Counted from the first letter of the stretch, positions 54,201-63,634 are shown. The stretch: 64,000 nt of DNA from Acidobacteriota bacterium (GCA_013289585.1 JABCZR010000004.1:62001-126000); one strand, 5' to 3'. Translations and numbers: made by a program. Notes: generated by a model from the letters alone, not told the origin.

Positions 54201-56900
54201 ATGGCACGTTCGCTCGTCATAGTCGAATCGCCCGCAAAGGCGAAAACGATCAACAAGTATTTGGGACGCAATTTTACCGTCAAGGCGTCCATCGGCCACG
54301 TCATGGACCTGCCGAAAAAGACCATTGGCATTCGCCTGCCCGGCGAGGATCCGTCCGGCCGTAAGAAGAAAAAGAAGAAGAAGGGCGCGAAGAAAGGCCC
54401 TCAGCCGGAAGAGAAGAACACCAAGAAGCCCATTACTCTGGATGACGACAAGATTTTCGAGCCCACGCTGCAAATCATCGCCGGCAAGGGCAAAGTCATT
54501 AACGATCTTCGCAAGGCCGCATACACCGCCGATGCTATCTATCTGGCGGGCGACCCGGACCGCGAAGGCGAAGCGATTTCGGCGCACCTGGCCATGGTGC
54601 TGTCCAAGCCTTCCAAGTTCACGGAGCAGGAACCCAGCGTTTCGCGGTTTAAAAAGAAGGACCCGAAGCCCGAAGAACAGGTCAAAGAGGAAGAGGCCGC
54701 TCCGAAGAAGGAACCCGTCGCGATTGATCCGAAAAAGATTTTTCGCGTCACCTTCAATGAAATTACGCCGAAGGCCATTCGCGCGGCTTTCGACAAGCCA
54801 CGGCAGGTCGATACCAACCTGGTGGATGCGCAGCAAGCACGGCGCGTGCTTGATCGTATCGTGGGATACAAAATTTCGCCGATTCTCTGGGACAAGGTGC
54901 GGCGCGGCCTCTCCGCGGGGCGCGTGCAGACGGTCGCGCTGCGGCTGATTGTGGAGCGGGAACTTTTGATCCGCGCGTTTGTGCCGCAGGAGTATTGGAC
55001 CATTCATGCGATGCTGGACGCCGGACAGCCACCGCTGTTCGAAGCCAAACTTTTCAAGTACAAAGGCGAGGACATTGAAGTAAAGGACCAGGCGGCAGCG
55101 GACAAGATCGTTGAGGCCGTCGGCAAGTCCAAATGGCAGGTGGCATCCGTTGCGCAGAAAGAGAAGAAGCGCAATCCTCCTCCGCCGTTTACGACTTCGA
55201 AGCTGCAGCAGGCGGCCTACAATCGGCTGCGGTACACCGCCAAGCGCACCATGTCGCTTGCGCAGAAACTTTATGAAGGCGTGGAGCTTGGTGAAGAAGG
55301 CTCGGTCGCGCTGATCACTTACATGCGCACCGATTCCGTCCATGTTTCGAACGACGCGCTGGCCCAGGTTCGCGAATTGATCCCCGAGCGCTTTGGTTCG
55401 AACTACCTTCCGGAAAAACCCAACTACTACAAGTCGAAGAAGGATGCGCAAGAAGCTCACGAGGCGGTGCGCCCGACGGATGCCATGCGCGCCCCGGAAG
55501 ATGTTCGCAAGTATCTCGAAGAAGACCTTTTCAAACTCTACCAGCTGATCTGGCAGCGCTTTGTCGCCTCGCAGATGCTCCCGGCAATCTTTGATCAGAC
55601 GACCATCGACATTTCCGCCGGCGATTACACTTTCCGGGCCACGGGCTCCGTCCAGAAATTCGACGGTTACCTCCGCGTCTACCAGATGCCTGCGTCGATC
55701 GCAGACCGCGAGGACGACGAAAAGGATGACGAAGGAGAGGGGCGGACGCTGCCCCAGGTTAAAGAAGGGCAAATTCTCCGGCTGGACAAGATTCGTCCGG
55801 ACCAGCACTTCACCGAACCGCCACCTCGCTTCAACGACGCTACGCTGGTGAAGGAGCTTGAGGAAGACGGCATTGGGCGGCCTTCGACGTACGCTTCGAT
55901 CATTTCCACGATCGTCGAGCGCGAATACGTCACCAAGGATCAAGGGCGCTTTTCGCCCACGATGCTTGGCGAGCGCGTCAGCACGTTGCTGGTGAAAAGT
56001 TTCGAAGACATCTTCGACGTGACGTTCACTGCGCGCCTCGAGGAAGAGCTGGACGAGATCGAAGAAGGCAAGCTGCCCTGGCGCGAAGCCGTCAAGGAGT
56101 TCTGGGAAAAATTCGTCGTGGATCTCGATAAGGCCGGCGACGAAATGCTTTCGTACAAAGCGGGCATTCCCACGGGAAAAAAGTGCGAGAAGTGCGGCGA
56201 AGGCGAACTGCTGGAGCGCATCAGCCGGCACGGTTTCTTCCTCGGTTGCTCGCGCTATCCCGATTGCGATTTCATTCAGGACCTTTCCCCCGAGCTTCCC
56301 GAAGAGACCAGCGGGGAACCGAAGATCGAGTATTGCGATAATTGCGGCAAGGAAATGGCCATCAAGCGCGGCCGCTTCGGCACTTTCCTGGCGTGCAAGG
56401 GTTATCCGGACTGCAAAACGACGCGCCGCCTCGTTCAGGGGACGCGCATCGCGCACCAGCCGGACGAGCCGCTCGATGAAAAATGTACCCTCTGCGGTAA
56501 CGGCTTGATCAAAAAGCACGGCCGCTTTGGCGAGTTCATCGGCTGCAGCGGCTATCCGAAGTGCAAGTACACGCGGCCGATCACCATGGGCATCAAATGC
56601 CCGAAGTGCAATGAAGGCGAGTTCGTTCGCCGCGGCAGCGCCGGCAAAGGCGGCCGCGGACGTCCGCGCATTTTCTATGGCTGCTCGCGCTATCCGGATT
56701 GCGACTTCACCACTCCGCACATGCCGATCGCCGAGCCTTGCCCGAAGTGTGGAGCGCCGTTCATCGTCGAAAAGCGCACAAAAATTGGCACCGTCCACGC
56801 CTGCCTCAAGGAAGGGTGCGACTGGGAGCAACTGGTTCCCGAAATTCTGCCGCAAACACAGCCCGAGGAAGTTCCCGTCCCCGTGGCATCCAAGTTCTGA
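54201..56900 (+). CDS. topA: DNA topoisomerase I
   Basis: Type IA topoisomerase (899 residues) relaxing negative supercoils. TOPRIM domain: VIVESPAKAKTINKYLG and AGDPDREGEAISAHL. The active-site Tyr374 is in ALITYMRTDSVHVSN. Three C-terminal C4 zinc ribbons or more follow (CEKCGEGELLERIS, CDNCGKEMAIKRG, CTLCGNGLIKKHG, CPKCNEGEF, CPKCGAPF). Unusual features are two highly charged insertions in the N-terminal part: a lysine-rich run near residues 55-80 and a second near 150-175. A long open frame on the opposite strand is a composition artefact. Confidence 0.97.
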   Translation: MARSLVIVESPAKAKTINKYLGRNFTVKASIGHVMDLPKKTIGIRLPGEDPSGRKKKKKKKGAKKGPQPEEKNTKKPITLDDDKIFEPTLQIIAGKGKVINDLRKAAYTADAIYLAGDPDREGEAISAHLAMVLSKPSKFTEQEPSVSRFKKKDPKPEEQVKEEEAAPKKEPVAIDPKKIFRVTFNEITPKAIRAAFDKPRQVDTNLVDAQQARRVLDRIVGYKISPILWDKVRRGLSAGRVQTVALRLIVERELLIRAFVPQEYWTIHAMLDAGQPPLFEAKLFKYKGEDIEVKDQAAADKIVEAVGKSKWQVASVAQKEKKRNPPPPFTTSKLQQAAYNRLRYTAKRTMSLAQKLYEGVELGEEGSVALITYMRTDSVHVSNDALAQVRELIPERFGSNYLPEKPNYYKSKKDAQEAHEAVRPTDAMRAPEDVRKYLEEDLFKLYQLIWQRFVASQMLPAIFDQTTIDISAGDYTFRATGSVQKFDGYLRVYQMPASIADREDDEKDDEGEGRTLPQVKEGQILRLDKIRPDQHFTEPPPRFNDATLVKELEEDGIGRPSTYASIISTIVEREYVTKDQGRFSPTMLGERVSTLLVKSFEDIFDVTFTARLEEELDEIEEGKLPWREAVKEFWEKFVVDLDKAGDEMLSYKAGIPTGKKCEKCGEGELLERISRHGFFLGCSRYPDCDFIQDLSPELPEETSGEPKIEYCDNCGKEMAIKRGRFGTFLACKGYPDCKTTRRLVQGTRIAHQPDEPLDEKCTLCGNGLIKKHGRFGEFIGCSGYPKCKYTRPITMGIKCPKCNEGEFVRRGSAGKGGRGRPRIFYGCSRYPDCDFTTPHMPIAEPCPKCGAPFIVEKRTKIGTVHACLKEGCDWEQLVPEILPQTQPEEVPVPVASKF

Positions 56901-57001
56901 AGCAGCTGCATCCATAGCAACAACCGCGCGATTCTGCCTCTTGCGGATTCGCGCGCGCATATACTGTAGCCGGGCCTTCACCACGGGAGATCTGGCAACG
57001 A

Positions 57002-58030
57002 ATGAAAGCAGCCATCGTAAAGTATCTGGAATACCTGCGGTCGGTAAGAAACTCCTCGCCTCACACGATCTCGAACTACGGCAAAGACCTCGACCAGTTT
57101 CTAACTTTTCTTTCTCCGCCGGGCGCGCAGCCGCCGGCGCTCACTGCCGTCGGGCATGCAATGATTCGCGAGTTCGTGGCGCACTTGCACGACCAGGGTC
57201 TGCAGAAGAGTTCCATCGCGCGCAAGCTTGCGGCGTTGCGGTCGTTCTTTAAGTACTGCGTCCGTGAGGGCCATTTGAAGGAGAATCCTGCGCGCCTTGT
57301 CCCCACTCCCAAACTGCCAAAGCGCATTCCCTCGGTCCTCTCGGCGGAAGAAATGAACGGCTTTCTGAACCAGCTGGCGGGAAATGGCCCAGCTGATTCT
57401 GGCGTTCCTTCTGCTTCCAGAAAGCGGCTGCCGCCCGCCGTCTCGGCCGCGACGCGAGACGTAAGGAAAAACCGCGGCGTTGTCGAAGAGGGTCTGCTGC
57501 TTCGCCGAGATCGCGCGCTGCTCGAACTGCTCTACGCCGCTGGACTCCGCGTCAGCGAGCTTACCGGCCTGAACCTCGTGGACATGGAGCAGAAAGAGCG
57601 CATGTTGCGCGTGCGCGGCAAAGGCAACAAGGAACGAATCGTGCCCTACGGCGCCAAAGCGCAGGAAGCGCTCGACAAATACTGGCCGCTTCGCGAACAG
57701 CTCCTGTTGCGAACCGCCGGCACCGGGGCGAGCCGTCGCGCGGCTCCACATACGGAAGCCGTCTTCTTGAATTATTCCGGCCGCCGCCTCACGCAACGTT
57801 CCGTCGGCCGCATCGTCAAGAAATACGTGCGCTTGATAAATACCAATTGGGACCTTCATCCTCATTCTCTGCGGCACGCGTTTGCCACTCACCTGCTCGC
57901 CGATGGCGCTGATCTCCGCGCGATTCAGGAACTGCTCGGCCACCAGTCGCTCTCCACCACGCAAAAATATACGCACGCTTCCATCCGCCAATTGATGGAA
58001 ATCTACGACAAATCACACCCGCACGCCTGA
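57002..58030 (+). CDS. xerC: Tyrosine recombinase XerC/XerD
   Basis: A 342-residue tyrosine recombinase that resolves chromosome dimers at dif. Catalytic residues: Arg in GLRVSELTGL, Lys in GKGNKERIVP, His/Arg in HSLRHAFATHLL, His in LGHQSLSTTQ and nucleophile Tyr in TQKYTH. A roughly 40-residue insertion (about 125-165) sits between the SAM-like N-domain and the catalytic domain, so it is longer than the 300-residue norm. Position after topA suggests housekeeping XerC rather than a mobile integrase; no attachment site is seen. XerC versus XerD cannot be settled from this alone. Confidence 0.92.
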   Translation: MKAAIVKYLEYLRSVRNSSPHTISNYGKDLDQFLTFLSPPGAQPPALTAVGHAMIREFVAHLHDQGLQKSSIARKLAALRSFFKYCVREGHLKENPARLVPTPKLPKRIPSVLSAEEMNGFLNQLAGNGPADSGVPSASRKRLPPAVSAATRDVRKNRGVVEEGLLLRRDRALLELLYAAGLRVSELTGLNLVDMEQKERMLRVRGKGNKERIVPYGAKAQEALDKYWPLREQLLLRTAGTGASRRAAPHTEAVFLNYSGRRLTQRSVGRIVKKYVRLINTNWDLHPHSLRHAFATHLLADGADLRAIQELLGHQSLSTTQKYTHASIRQLMEIYDKSHPHA

Positions 58031-58087
58031 TTCCCGCATCTATTGAAATTTGGCGGCTGGCCTGAGATAACCTGATAGGAGCTTATC

Positions 58088-58873
58088 GTGGGACTGCGCG
58101 TTCCGATTTCGATCCTGCTTGGTCTGTTCGCCTGGGCCGCATGGGCGGCTCCAGCACGCGCTCAGGACAATTACGAAATCCAGGTGTACGGCTCTGACTT
58201 GGTTGATCCGGGTCACACCATGGTCGAACTTCACAGCAATTTCACGTTTCAGGGCACCAAGACCATGGAAAATGGCCTCGCTCCCACGAACCACCAGCTG
58301 CATGAAACGATTGAGATCACCCACGGTTTTACGGACTGGTTCGAAACCGGTTTCTATATTTTTACCTCGGCGCAGAACGGCGATGGCTGGGATTGGGTGG
58401 GCGACCACATTCGCCCGCGGGTGCGCATTCCGAAAAAATGGGACTGGCCCGTGGGCCTCAGCCTTTCGAACGAAATTGGTTATCAGCGCCGTAAGTTTTC
58501 CACCGACACCTGGACCTGGGAGATGCGCCCGATCATCGACAAGCAGGCCGGCCGCTGGTATTTCTCCTTCAATCCCACATTCGACAAGTCCTTGCACGGT
58601 GAAAACGTCAATCAGGGCTTTGTTTTTTCCCCCAACGCGAAAATCAGCTATGACTTCACGAAAAAAATCACAGGCGGCATCGAGTATTACGGCTCCCTCG
58701 GCCCCGCCACGGATTTTTCTCCCTTCAGCCAGCAGCAGCAACAGATCTTTCCCGCCATCGACCTGAATCTTTCTCCCAAATGGGAAATCAACTTCGGAGT
58801 TGGCGTCGGTGTGACCCGCGCGACCGATCACTTGATCGCCAAGACGATCATCGGCTACCGTTTCGATTTCTGA
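58088..58873 (+). CDS. Outer-membrane beta-barrel protein of unknown function
   Basis: A 261-residue exported barrel with signal IPLLGLFAWAAWAAPARA-type N-terminus (ILLGLFAWAAWAAPARA). Amphipathic strands run throughout (HTMVELHSNFTFQGTK, WYFSFNPTFDKSL) and the chain ends in aromatic IIGYRFDF, the classical outer-membrane insertion signal. The GTG start has TAGGAG upstream. A role in transport or stress is unknown. Confidence 0.85.
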   Translation: MGLRVPISILLGLFAWAAWAAPARAQDNYEIQVYGSDLVDPGHTMVELHSNFTFQGTKTMENGLAPTNHQLHETIEITHGFTDWFETGFYIFTSAQNGDGWDWVGDHIRPRVRIPKKWDWPVGLSLSNEIGYQRRKFSTDTWTWEMRPIIDKQAGRWYFSFNPTFDKSLHGENVNQGFVFSPNAKISYDFTKKITGGIEYYGSLGPATDFSPFSQQQQQIFPAIDLNLSPKWEINFGVGVGVTRATDHLIAKTIIGYRFDF

Positions 58874-58899
58874 CTGTTTCACCAATCAGGGAGAACGGC

Positions 58900-59706
58900 T
58901 TAAGGGTTGCTTCGGAGAAATTCGGCCGCGCGCTCGTTGCACTCCTGCCAGGCGTTTTCTTCACTGTGCGGGCTGTGCCGCCCAGAAGCGATAAATCGCA
59001 TCGTAGCTTGAGGAATCGTTTGCCGCACTCGATCCATCTCCCCCGGCTCCGTGCGTGGATCCAGGCTCCCGTGAAGGAATAGAGTCGGCACCTGAAGCTC
59101 GCCCAATCGTCCGTCGTAAAGATCCTCATCCGTCCGCTGGACATTGTCGGCGATTCGAAACCAGGCCGAGCAGTTGCGGCGCAACACGGTCGGCCAGTTC
59201 GTTTCTCCGTGATCTGTGGCCAGCAGCTTGCGGGTTTCTTCGCCCAGATCCTCCGGGCGCGCGGCAAAGCGCTCGAAAAAAGAGCGTGAGCCGGGCTTTC
59301 TTCGCAGGAAGTGGAAGGCCTCCAGAATCACCCCCGCGCAGCGATCCCGCGCAGTCAGCCCTGTCATCGCGGCAATCACCGCGCCATCACTGTGGCCCCA
59401 CAGAAACGCGCGCTCGATTCCGAGCGCGTCGAGAAACAAGACTGTCTCCGCCGCGGCCCGGCGATGAAAATCCAGCGGCATGTCGCTGGCAACCCGCGTC
59501 GAGTGTCCATAGCCGGAGCGGTCGGGAATCAGAATGCGAAACTCGCGTTCGAACGCCGCAATCTGCCGATCGAATGGATAGACTTCATATCCCCACCCAC
59601 CATGTAGAAAAACAAGCGGGCGGCCACTGCCGAATTCCCGATAATGGATGTTGACGGGACTGTGGTCAGGCGCATGCGGAGAGTGGATCAATTCCAGGGC
59701 GGGCAA
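58900..59706 (-). CDS. Alpha/beta hydrolase
   Basis: A 268-residue cytoplasmic alpha/beta-hydrolase. Oxyanion loop FLHGGWG, nucleophile LWGHSDGAV (serine), aspartate in LHGSLDPRTEPGE and histidine in ASGRHSPHSEEN. No signal peptide. TTG start at 59706 is required because no ATG or GTG fits before the first strand. Substrate unknown; similar enzymes act on small esters or lactones. Convergent with the outer-membrane gene. Confidence 0.85.
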   Translation of the reverse strand: MPALELIHSPHAPDHSPVNIHYREFGSGRPLVFLHGGWGYEVYPFDRQIAAFEREFRILIPDRSGYGHSTRVASDMPLDFHRRAAAETVLFLDALGIERAFLWGHSDGAVIAAMTGLTARDRCAGVILEAFHFLRRKPGSRSFFERFAARPEDLGEETRKLLATDHGETNWPTVLRRNCSAWFRIADNVQRTDEDLYDGRLGELQVPTLFLHGSLDPRTEPGEMDRVRQTIPQATMRFIASGRHSPHSEENAWQECNERAAEFLRSNP

Positions 59707-59827
59707 TTAGTTATGCCTTTTCCGGAGAAAATACGGGGAGACAATCGTGGCCCCTGCATTCTTGGTCAGAATCACGTCCCGTACATTATGACAGGGAATT
59801 CCTGGACTCAAGCATCGGGAAAACGAA

Positions 59828-59857
59828 AACGGCTGGCAGCGGGCGCTGCCAGCCGTT
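59828..59857 (-). terminator. Strong intrinsic terminator of the glycine-rich protein gene
   Basis: AACGGCTGGCAGCG pairs perfectly with CGCTGCCAGCCGTT around a two-base loop (14 base pairs at most). On the minus strand it is followed by TTTTCGTTTTCC, so it ends the transcript of the gene at 59887-60375. Confidence 0.9.
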
Positions 59858-59886
59858 CCTGATTTCAGTTTTAGGACGCTGCGGAA

Positions 59887-60375
59887 TTACCGGTGTCCAC
59901 CACCGTGGCCTCCGCCGCCGCCGTGGAATCCTCCACCACCGCCATGGAAGCCGCCGCTAACGGATCCGCGGGCCATCGGTGCGCCATGAACGGAACCATG
60001 GTAAGGAACGCCGACTGGCGGACGGCCAACATAACCGGGGCGTCCGTAGTAACCGCCGCGTCCATAGTAGCCCCCACGTCCGTAGTAGCCGCCGCGTCCA
60101 TAATAGCCGCGACCATAATACCCAGGGCCGTAGAAGCCATGGAACCACGGGCCAGCGCCGATAAAGACTCCACCCACAAACCACTGCGGGCCGTAGTAGC
60201 CGTAGGGCGCGCAAGCATACGGGTAATAGCCATAGTAGCCGTTGTCACAAACAGGCGCGACATAGCCTCCGTACCCAGGTCCTACCCCAACGCCAACCAT
60301 GACCTGTGCGTGGGACGGAGCTGCTGCCGGAAGCATGCAAATTGCAAGCAAAGCTAGATATTTGAGATAACGCAT
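59887..60375 (-). CDS. Secreted glycine/tyrosine-rich repeat protein
   Basis: A 162-residue exported protein with signal LALLAICMLPAAAPSHA. After a Gly/Tyr-rich stretch (YYGYYPYACAPYGYYGPQW) comes a tandem hexapeptide YYGRGG (about residues 90-115) and a C-terminal HGGGGG tail ending HR. Low-complexity Gly/Tyr proteins commonly form surface coatings or adhesive material. Function is inferred from composition only. A strong terminator follows; GAGGTC precedes the ATG. Confidence 0.8.
   Translation of the reverse strand: MRYLKYLALLAICMLPAAAPSHAQVMVGVGVGPGYGGYVAPVCDNGYYGYYPYACAPYGYYGPQWFVGGVFIGAGPWFHGFYGPGYYGRGYYGRGGYYGRGGYYGRGGYYGRPGYVGRPPVGVPYHGSVHGAPMARGSVSGGFHGGGGGFHGGGGGHGGGHR
60041..60112 (-). 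repeat. Four 18-base tandem repeats inside the glycine-rich gene
   Basis: On the plus strand, units like CGTCCGTAGTAACCGCCG recur four times with few changes, encoding YYGRGG hexapeptides on the minus strand. Repeats are coding, not CRISPR: there are no unique spacers. Confidence 0.85.
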
Positions 60376-60575
60376 TTTGTTTGACCTCGCCGAATCCCGA
60401 ATACTGGTTCAGCGTCTTTCAGGATCCGAGCGCTTTCAGGCGTCCGGGACTTGCCCAGGGCGCCCACACATAGTTTAACTCCAAAAGGGGAAAAAAGTTG
60501 CGGTTTACGCGCTGACGCTGAGCGGGAAGGACTTACGCGCGCTCCCTGTGAATTCGCGGCCGGGCAATTCGTTCG

Positions 60576-60605
60576 TTGACGATTTAGGCCAGAAACCTTT
60601 ATAAT
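60576..60605 (+). promoter_or_regulatory. Promoter of rplU-rpmA
   Basis: TTGACG (60576-60581), an 18-base spacer, and TATAAT (60600-60605), 30 bases before the rplU ATG. The short leader suggests no L21-type leader structure. Confidence 0.8.
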
Positions 60606-60635
60606 CATTGTTTGCCTTTAGCTCTTGGAGGACAG

Positions 60636-60947
60636 ATGTACGCCGTTATTCAGACCGGGGGAAAGCAATATCGTGTCGCACCGGGCGACACCATTCGCAT
60701 CGAGCGGGTTGACGGGGCAGTCGGTGAAAAGGTCAATTTTGGCTCTGTTTTGGCCGTGCATACGGACGACAAGAAAGTCTTGTTGGGGGAAGATGCCGGC
60801 AAGGCCAGCGTGAGCGGCAAAATCGTCGCACAGGGCCGCGCCAAAAAAATCACCGTGCTCAAGTTCAAAAAGGGCAATCAATACAAGATTTCCCGCGGCC
60901 ACCGGCAGAACTATACGGCCGTTGAAGTCGGAGATATCAAGCTCTAA
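60636..60947 (+). CDS. rplU: 50S ribosomal protein L21
   Basis: L21 (103 residues) binds 23S rRNA in the large subunit. [18 protein letters not shown] and the C-terminal [19 protein letters not shown] are diagnostic. The ATG at 60636 is chosen because GGAGG lies five bases before it; an in-frame ATG-less extension further up is not conserved. First gene of an rplU-rpmA pair with its own promoter. Confidence 0.98.
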   Translation: MYAVIQTGGKQYRVAPGDTIRIERVDGAVGEKVNFGSVLAVHTDDKKVLLGEDAGKASVSGKIVAQGRAKKITVLKFKKGNQYKISRGHRQNYTAVEVGDIKL

Positions 60948-60954
60948 CTCTTTC

Positions 60955-60984
60955 TGTAGCGGCCGGGCTTAGCCCGGCCGCTCT
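60955..60984 (+). repeat. TGTAGCGG palindromic repeat between rplU and rpmA
   Basis: GCGGCCGGGCTTAGCCCGGCCGC (23 bases; core CGGGCTTAGCCCG) begins with TGTAG, the same opening as repeats elsewhere in the window. It is transcribed within the operon and could shape rplU/rpmA mRNA stability. Confidence 0.75.
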
Positions 60985-61003
60985 TCAAAAAAAGGATTAC
61001 GTC

Positions 61004-61282
61004 ATGGCACATAAGAAGGGCGGCGGCTCCTCTACAAACGGCCGCGATTCACACGGACAAAGGCTGGGCGTCAAGCGCTTCGGCGGAGAGCTCGTCAACG
61101 CCGGCACCATCCTGGTGCGCCAGCGCGGTACCAAGCACCAGGCCGGCGAAAACGTCGGTCAGGGCAAGGACGACACGCTGTTTGCGCTTGTCACTGGTCA
61201 TGTCAAGTTTGTGGACCGGGGCCGCCACGGCCGCTTCATCACTGTGGAGCCTGCCGCACAAGCCAAGTCCGCCGCAAACTAA
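61004..61282 (+). CDS. rpmA: 50S ribosomal protein L27
   Basis: L27 (92 residues) lies by the peptidyl-transferase centre. [28 protein letters not shown] and the [18 protein letters not shown] stretch are diagnostic. It lacks the N-terminal cleaved extension seen in Firmicutes. Followed by an intrinsic terminator. Confidence 0.98.
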   Translation: MAHKKGGGSSTNGRDSHGQRLGVKRFGGELVNAGTILVRQRGTKHQAGENVGQGKDDTLFALVTGHVKFVDRGRHGRFITVEPAAQAKSAAN

Positions 61283-61297
61283 CAAGATTTTTTCGGC

Positions 61298-61320
61298 GCG
61301 GACTTCTGTCCGCCTTTTTT
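61298..61320 (+). terminator. Intrinsic terminator of rplU-rpmA
   Basis: GCGGAC (61298-61303), loop TTCT, GTCCGC (61308-61313), one C, then TTTTTT (61315-61320). Confidence 0.85.
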
Positions 61321-61369
61321 CGATTCCGCGGTCCGGCCCCGCTGGACCGCATTTTTCTTCTCAGCGCTT

Positions 61370-62338
61370 CTACTGCCCGGAAACACAGGTCAGCGGTCCA
61401 CCTGGAAAGAATTTTTTGTAGGCGCTGCGTCCATGGGCGGGAATGATGGCCAGTCCCGGCACTTTTTCATGCAGTTCACTGAGCCGCCCGGTGATCTGGT
61501 TCGCGAGGGCCATGTCATTGTCGCTGTCCTGCAGGATGAGCGACTTACCGACGCGCTCTTCGAATCCGCGCTCGTCGTCAACGGCGTCTCCGACGTAAAA
61601 CAGGCGCCGCGTTGGCGACAGATTCACAAAGATGCCGACGCTCCCGGGCGTATGCCCTCGCAGTGGCACGACGACCACCGAGCCGTCCTTGTAAAGGTCG
61701 ATGCTCTCGTCAAACGTTTCGTACGGCGTCGCATCGAATTTCAGTGTGGGCGCTGAGGCGGGCGGAAATTTTTGCGTGTGCGCGGCGATCGTAAATCCTT
61801 TGGCCTGGGCTTCGGGATCGTTCGCAAATTGCAGCTCTTCGCGCGTCAGTAGCACCGGCATTTGCGGCAGGTCCATCAGCCCGCCCGCGTGGTCAAGGTG
61901 CACATGCGAAAGGATGACCCAGCGCACTTTGGCGAGATCTTCGTCGATGCTCCGCCGCCGCAGTAAGTCGGGCAGCGGAACTTTTGGATTCAGCTCGCCC
62001 GCGAGCGATTTGAGTTTCAGCCGCGTCCAGAACGGGTAAACGCTGATTTCTTCGGCGAAGTGGCTGGAGTTGCCGGTGTCAATCAGTAGGTCGCCCGCGG
62101 GATGTCTTACCAGGATGCTGCCGGCGGTCGAGCCAAAGGAAAAGTTGCTGAACGTTTTCCCGGTCTCGATCCAGCAAGCGGCGAGCCCGGGAATCGTGGA
62201 AATTGCTGGCGCGACGAGCGCGTGCGGCGGCGCCGCGGGAAGCGGCGCTCTCCGAAAGTAGAGGAAGTAGAGAGAGGCAGCCACCATCGCGATGAGGATG
62301 AAAAGCGACTGTACAAAAATTCTGAGTACGCGGAGCAT
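61370..62338 (-). CDS. Membrane-anchored metallo-beta-lactamase-fold hydrolase
   Basis: A 322-residue protein with an N-terminal membrane helix (VLRIFVQSLFILIAMVAASLY) and an MBL domain: zinc motif SHVHLDHAGGL (HxHxDH), LRGHTPGSVGIF, YVGDAVDDERG, and a final His in IPAHGRSAY. Resembles lactonase/quorum-quenching AHL hydrolases or Zn-dependent hydrolases of unknown substrate. It lies between rpmA and obgE on the opposite strand, breaking the common rplU-rpmA-obgE string. Confidence 0.85.
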   Translation of the reverse strand: MLRVLRIFVQSLFILIAMVAASLYFLYFRRAPLPAAPPHALVAPAISTIPGLAACWIETGKTFSNFSFGSTAGSILVRHPAGDLLIDTGNSSHFAEEISVYPFWTRLKLKSLAGELNPKVPLPDLLRRRSIDEDLAKVRWVILSHVHLDHAGGLMDLPQMPVLLTREELQFANDPEAQAKGFTIAAHTQKFPPASAPTLKFDATPYETFDESIDLYKDGSVVVVPLRGHTPGSVGIFVNLSPTRRLFYVGDAVDDERGFEERVGKSLILQDSDNDMALANQITGRLSELHEKVPGLAIIPAHGRSAYKKFFPGGPLTCVSGQ

Positions 62339-62439
62339 CGGTGCGCGGCCTCCGTTCCGGCCTTATGCAATTCGGCAGTTCGCTTATGTTATCGTTTTCT
62401 CGGGTGACCGCATAGCAGTCACCCTGCCTGGAGTTTCTT

Positions 62440-63570
62440 GTGTTTGTTGATGAAGCCAAGATATTCGTAAAGGCCGGCAACGGCGGCAACGGCTGTATCG
62501 CGTTCCGCCGCGAAAAATATGTGCCGCGCGGCGGTCCTTCCGGCGGCGATGGCGGTAGTGGCGGAAGCATTTATCTCGAAGCCAATCTGAACGACAACAC
62601 GCTGCTGCGTTATCGCTACAACCGCGAATTCAAGGCCGATCGCGGCCGCCATGGCGAAGGCTCCAACTGCACGGGCTACTCCGGCGAGGACATGATTCTG
62701 CAGGTTCCCGTCGGCACCCTGGTCTTTGACGATCACACCGGAGAAACTATCGCCGATCTCGCCACTCCCGGAGAGCGCGTGCTGGTTGTGCACGGCGGGC
62801 GCGGCGGGCGCGGCAATCAGCATTTCGCGAAGCCCTGGCATCAGGCCCCGCGCGAACACGAAGATGGTTTTCCCGGGGAAGAGCGCCATCTTCGCCTCGA
62901 ACTGAAATTGCTCGCGGATGTCGGCCTCGTCGGTTTTCCCAACGCCGGAAAATCCACTTTGATTTCCGTAATTTCCGCGGCGCGTCCGAAAATCGCCAAT
63001 TACCCTTTCACCACGCTCGAGCCCAATCTCGGCGTCGTCAACGCCGATGGTGGCACCGGTGGCCACGGAACGGAACTCGGCCGCACTTTTGTCGTCGCCG
63101 ATCTTCCCGGCCTCATCGAGGGCGCCCACGAAGGTGCCGGCCTCGGGATCCGCTTCTTGCGTCACGTCGAACGCACGCGGCTGCTCGCTCATCTCATTGA
63201 TACTAGTGATTCGAACGCCGACGACCCAGTCCCTTCCTTCGAAGTGATCAACGGCGAGCTTGCCGCTTTCAGCGCATCGCTCACCGAAAAACCCATGATC
63301 GTCGTGGCCACCAAGCTCGACGCCACCACGGATCGCACGCGCCTCGAAGCGCTGCGCGATTTTTGCAAGCAACGTCGGCTGGAGTTCCATTCCATTTCCG
63401 CTGCCACCGGCGACGGCGTGAAGGATCTTGTTCGCTCCATCGCGGACGCTTTGGACAAGATTCCCCGCGCGGTGCATGATGCTTCGCTGGACTTGCCGCA
63501 TCCCTCACCGGAAAATGACGAAAACGCGTCAGGCCACGATTCGTTGCCCGCGCCCGTCAAGAAATCATGA
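62440..63570 (+). CDS. obgE: GTPase Obg
   Basis: ObgE/CgtA (376 residues) is a ribosome-assembly and stress GTPase. The glycine-rich Obg fold is at the start ([33 protein letters not shown]). G motifs: GFPNAGKST (G1), [25 protein letters not shown] (G3), ATKLD (G4) and ISAATGDG (G5). The C-terminal OCT domain is absent: a short polar tail follows residue 350. GTG start with CTGGAG upstream. Next gene nadD follows on the same strand. Confidence 0.97.
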   Translation: MFVDEAKIFVKAGNGGNGCIAFRREKYVPRGGPSGGDGGSGGSIYLEANLNDNTLLRYRYNREFKADRGRHGEGSNCTGYSGEDMILQVPVGTLVFDDHTGETIADLATPGERVLVVHGGRGGRGNQHFAKPWHQAPREHEDGFPGEERHLRLELKLLADVGLVGFPNAGKSTLISVISAARPKIANYPFTTLEPNLGVVNADGGTGGHGTELGRTFVVADLPGLIEGAHEGAGLGIRFLRHVERTRLLAHLIDTSDSNADDPVPSFEVINGELAAFSASLTEKPMIVVATKLDATTDRTRLEALRDFCKQRRLEFHSISAATGDGVKDLVRSIADALDKIPRAVHDASLDLPHPSPENDENASGHDSLPAPVKKS

Positions 63571-63634
63571 GAAAATTACTTTTGCCATCGCCGGCGATCC
63601 TGTCCAGACCGGCAAGATTCTCTTGGGAGACGCA

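Noticed and set aside
54180-56984. 934-residue open frame opposite topA
   Set aside because: It mirrors topA codon use, has no recognisable motif, and topA is unambiguous.
60041-60112. CRISPR-like repeats
   Set aside because: Contiguous 18-base units inside a coding region, no spacers.
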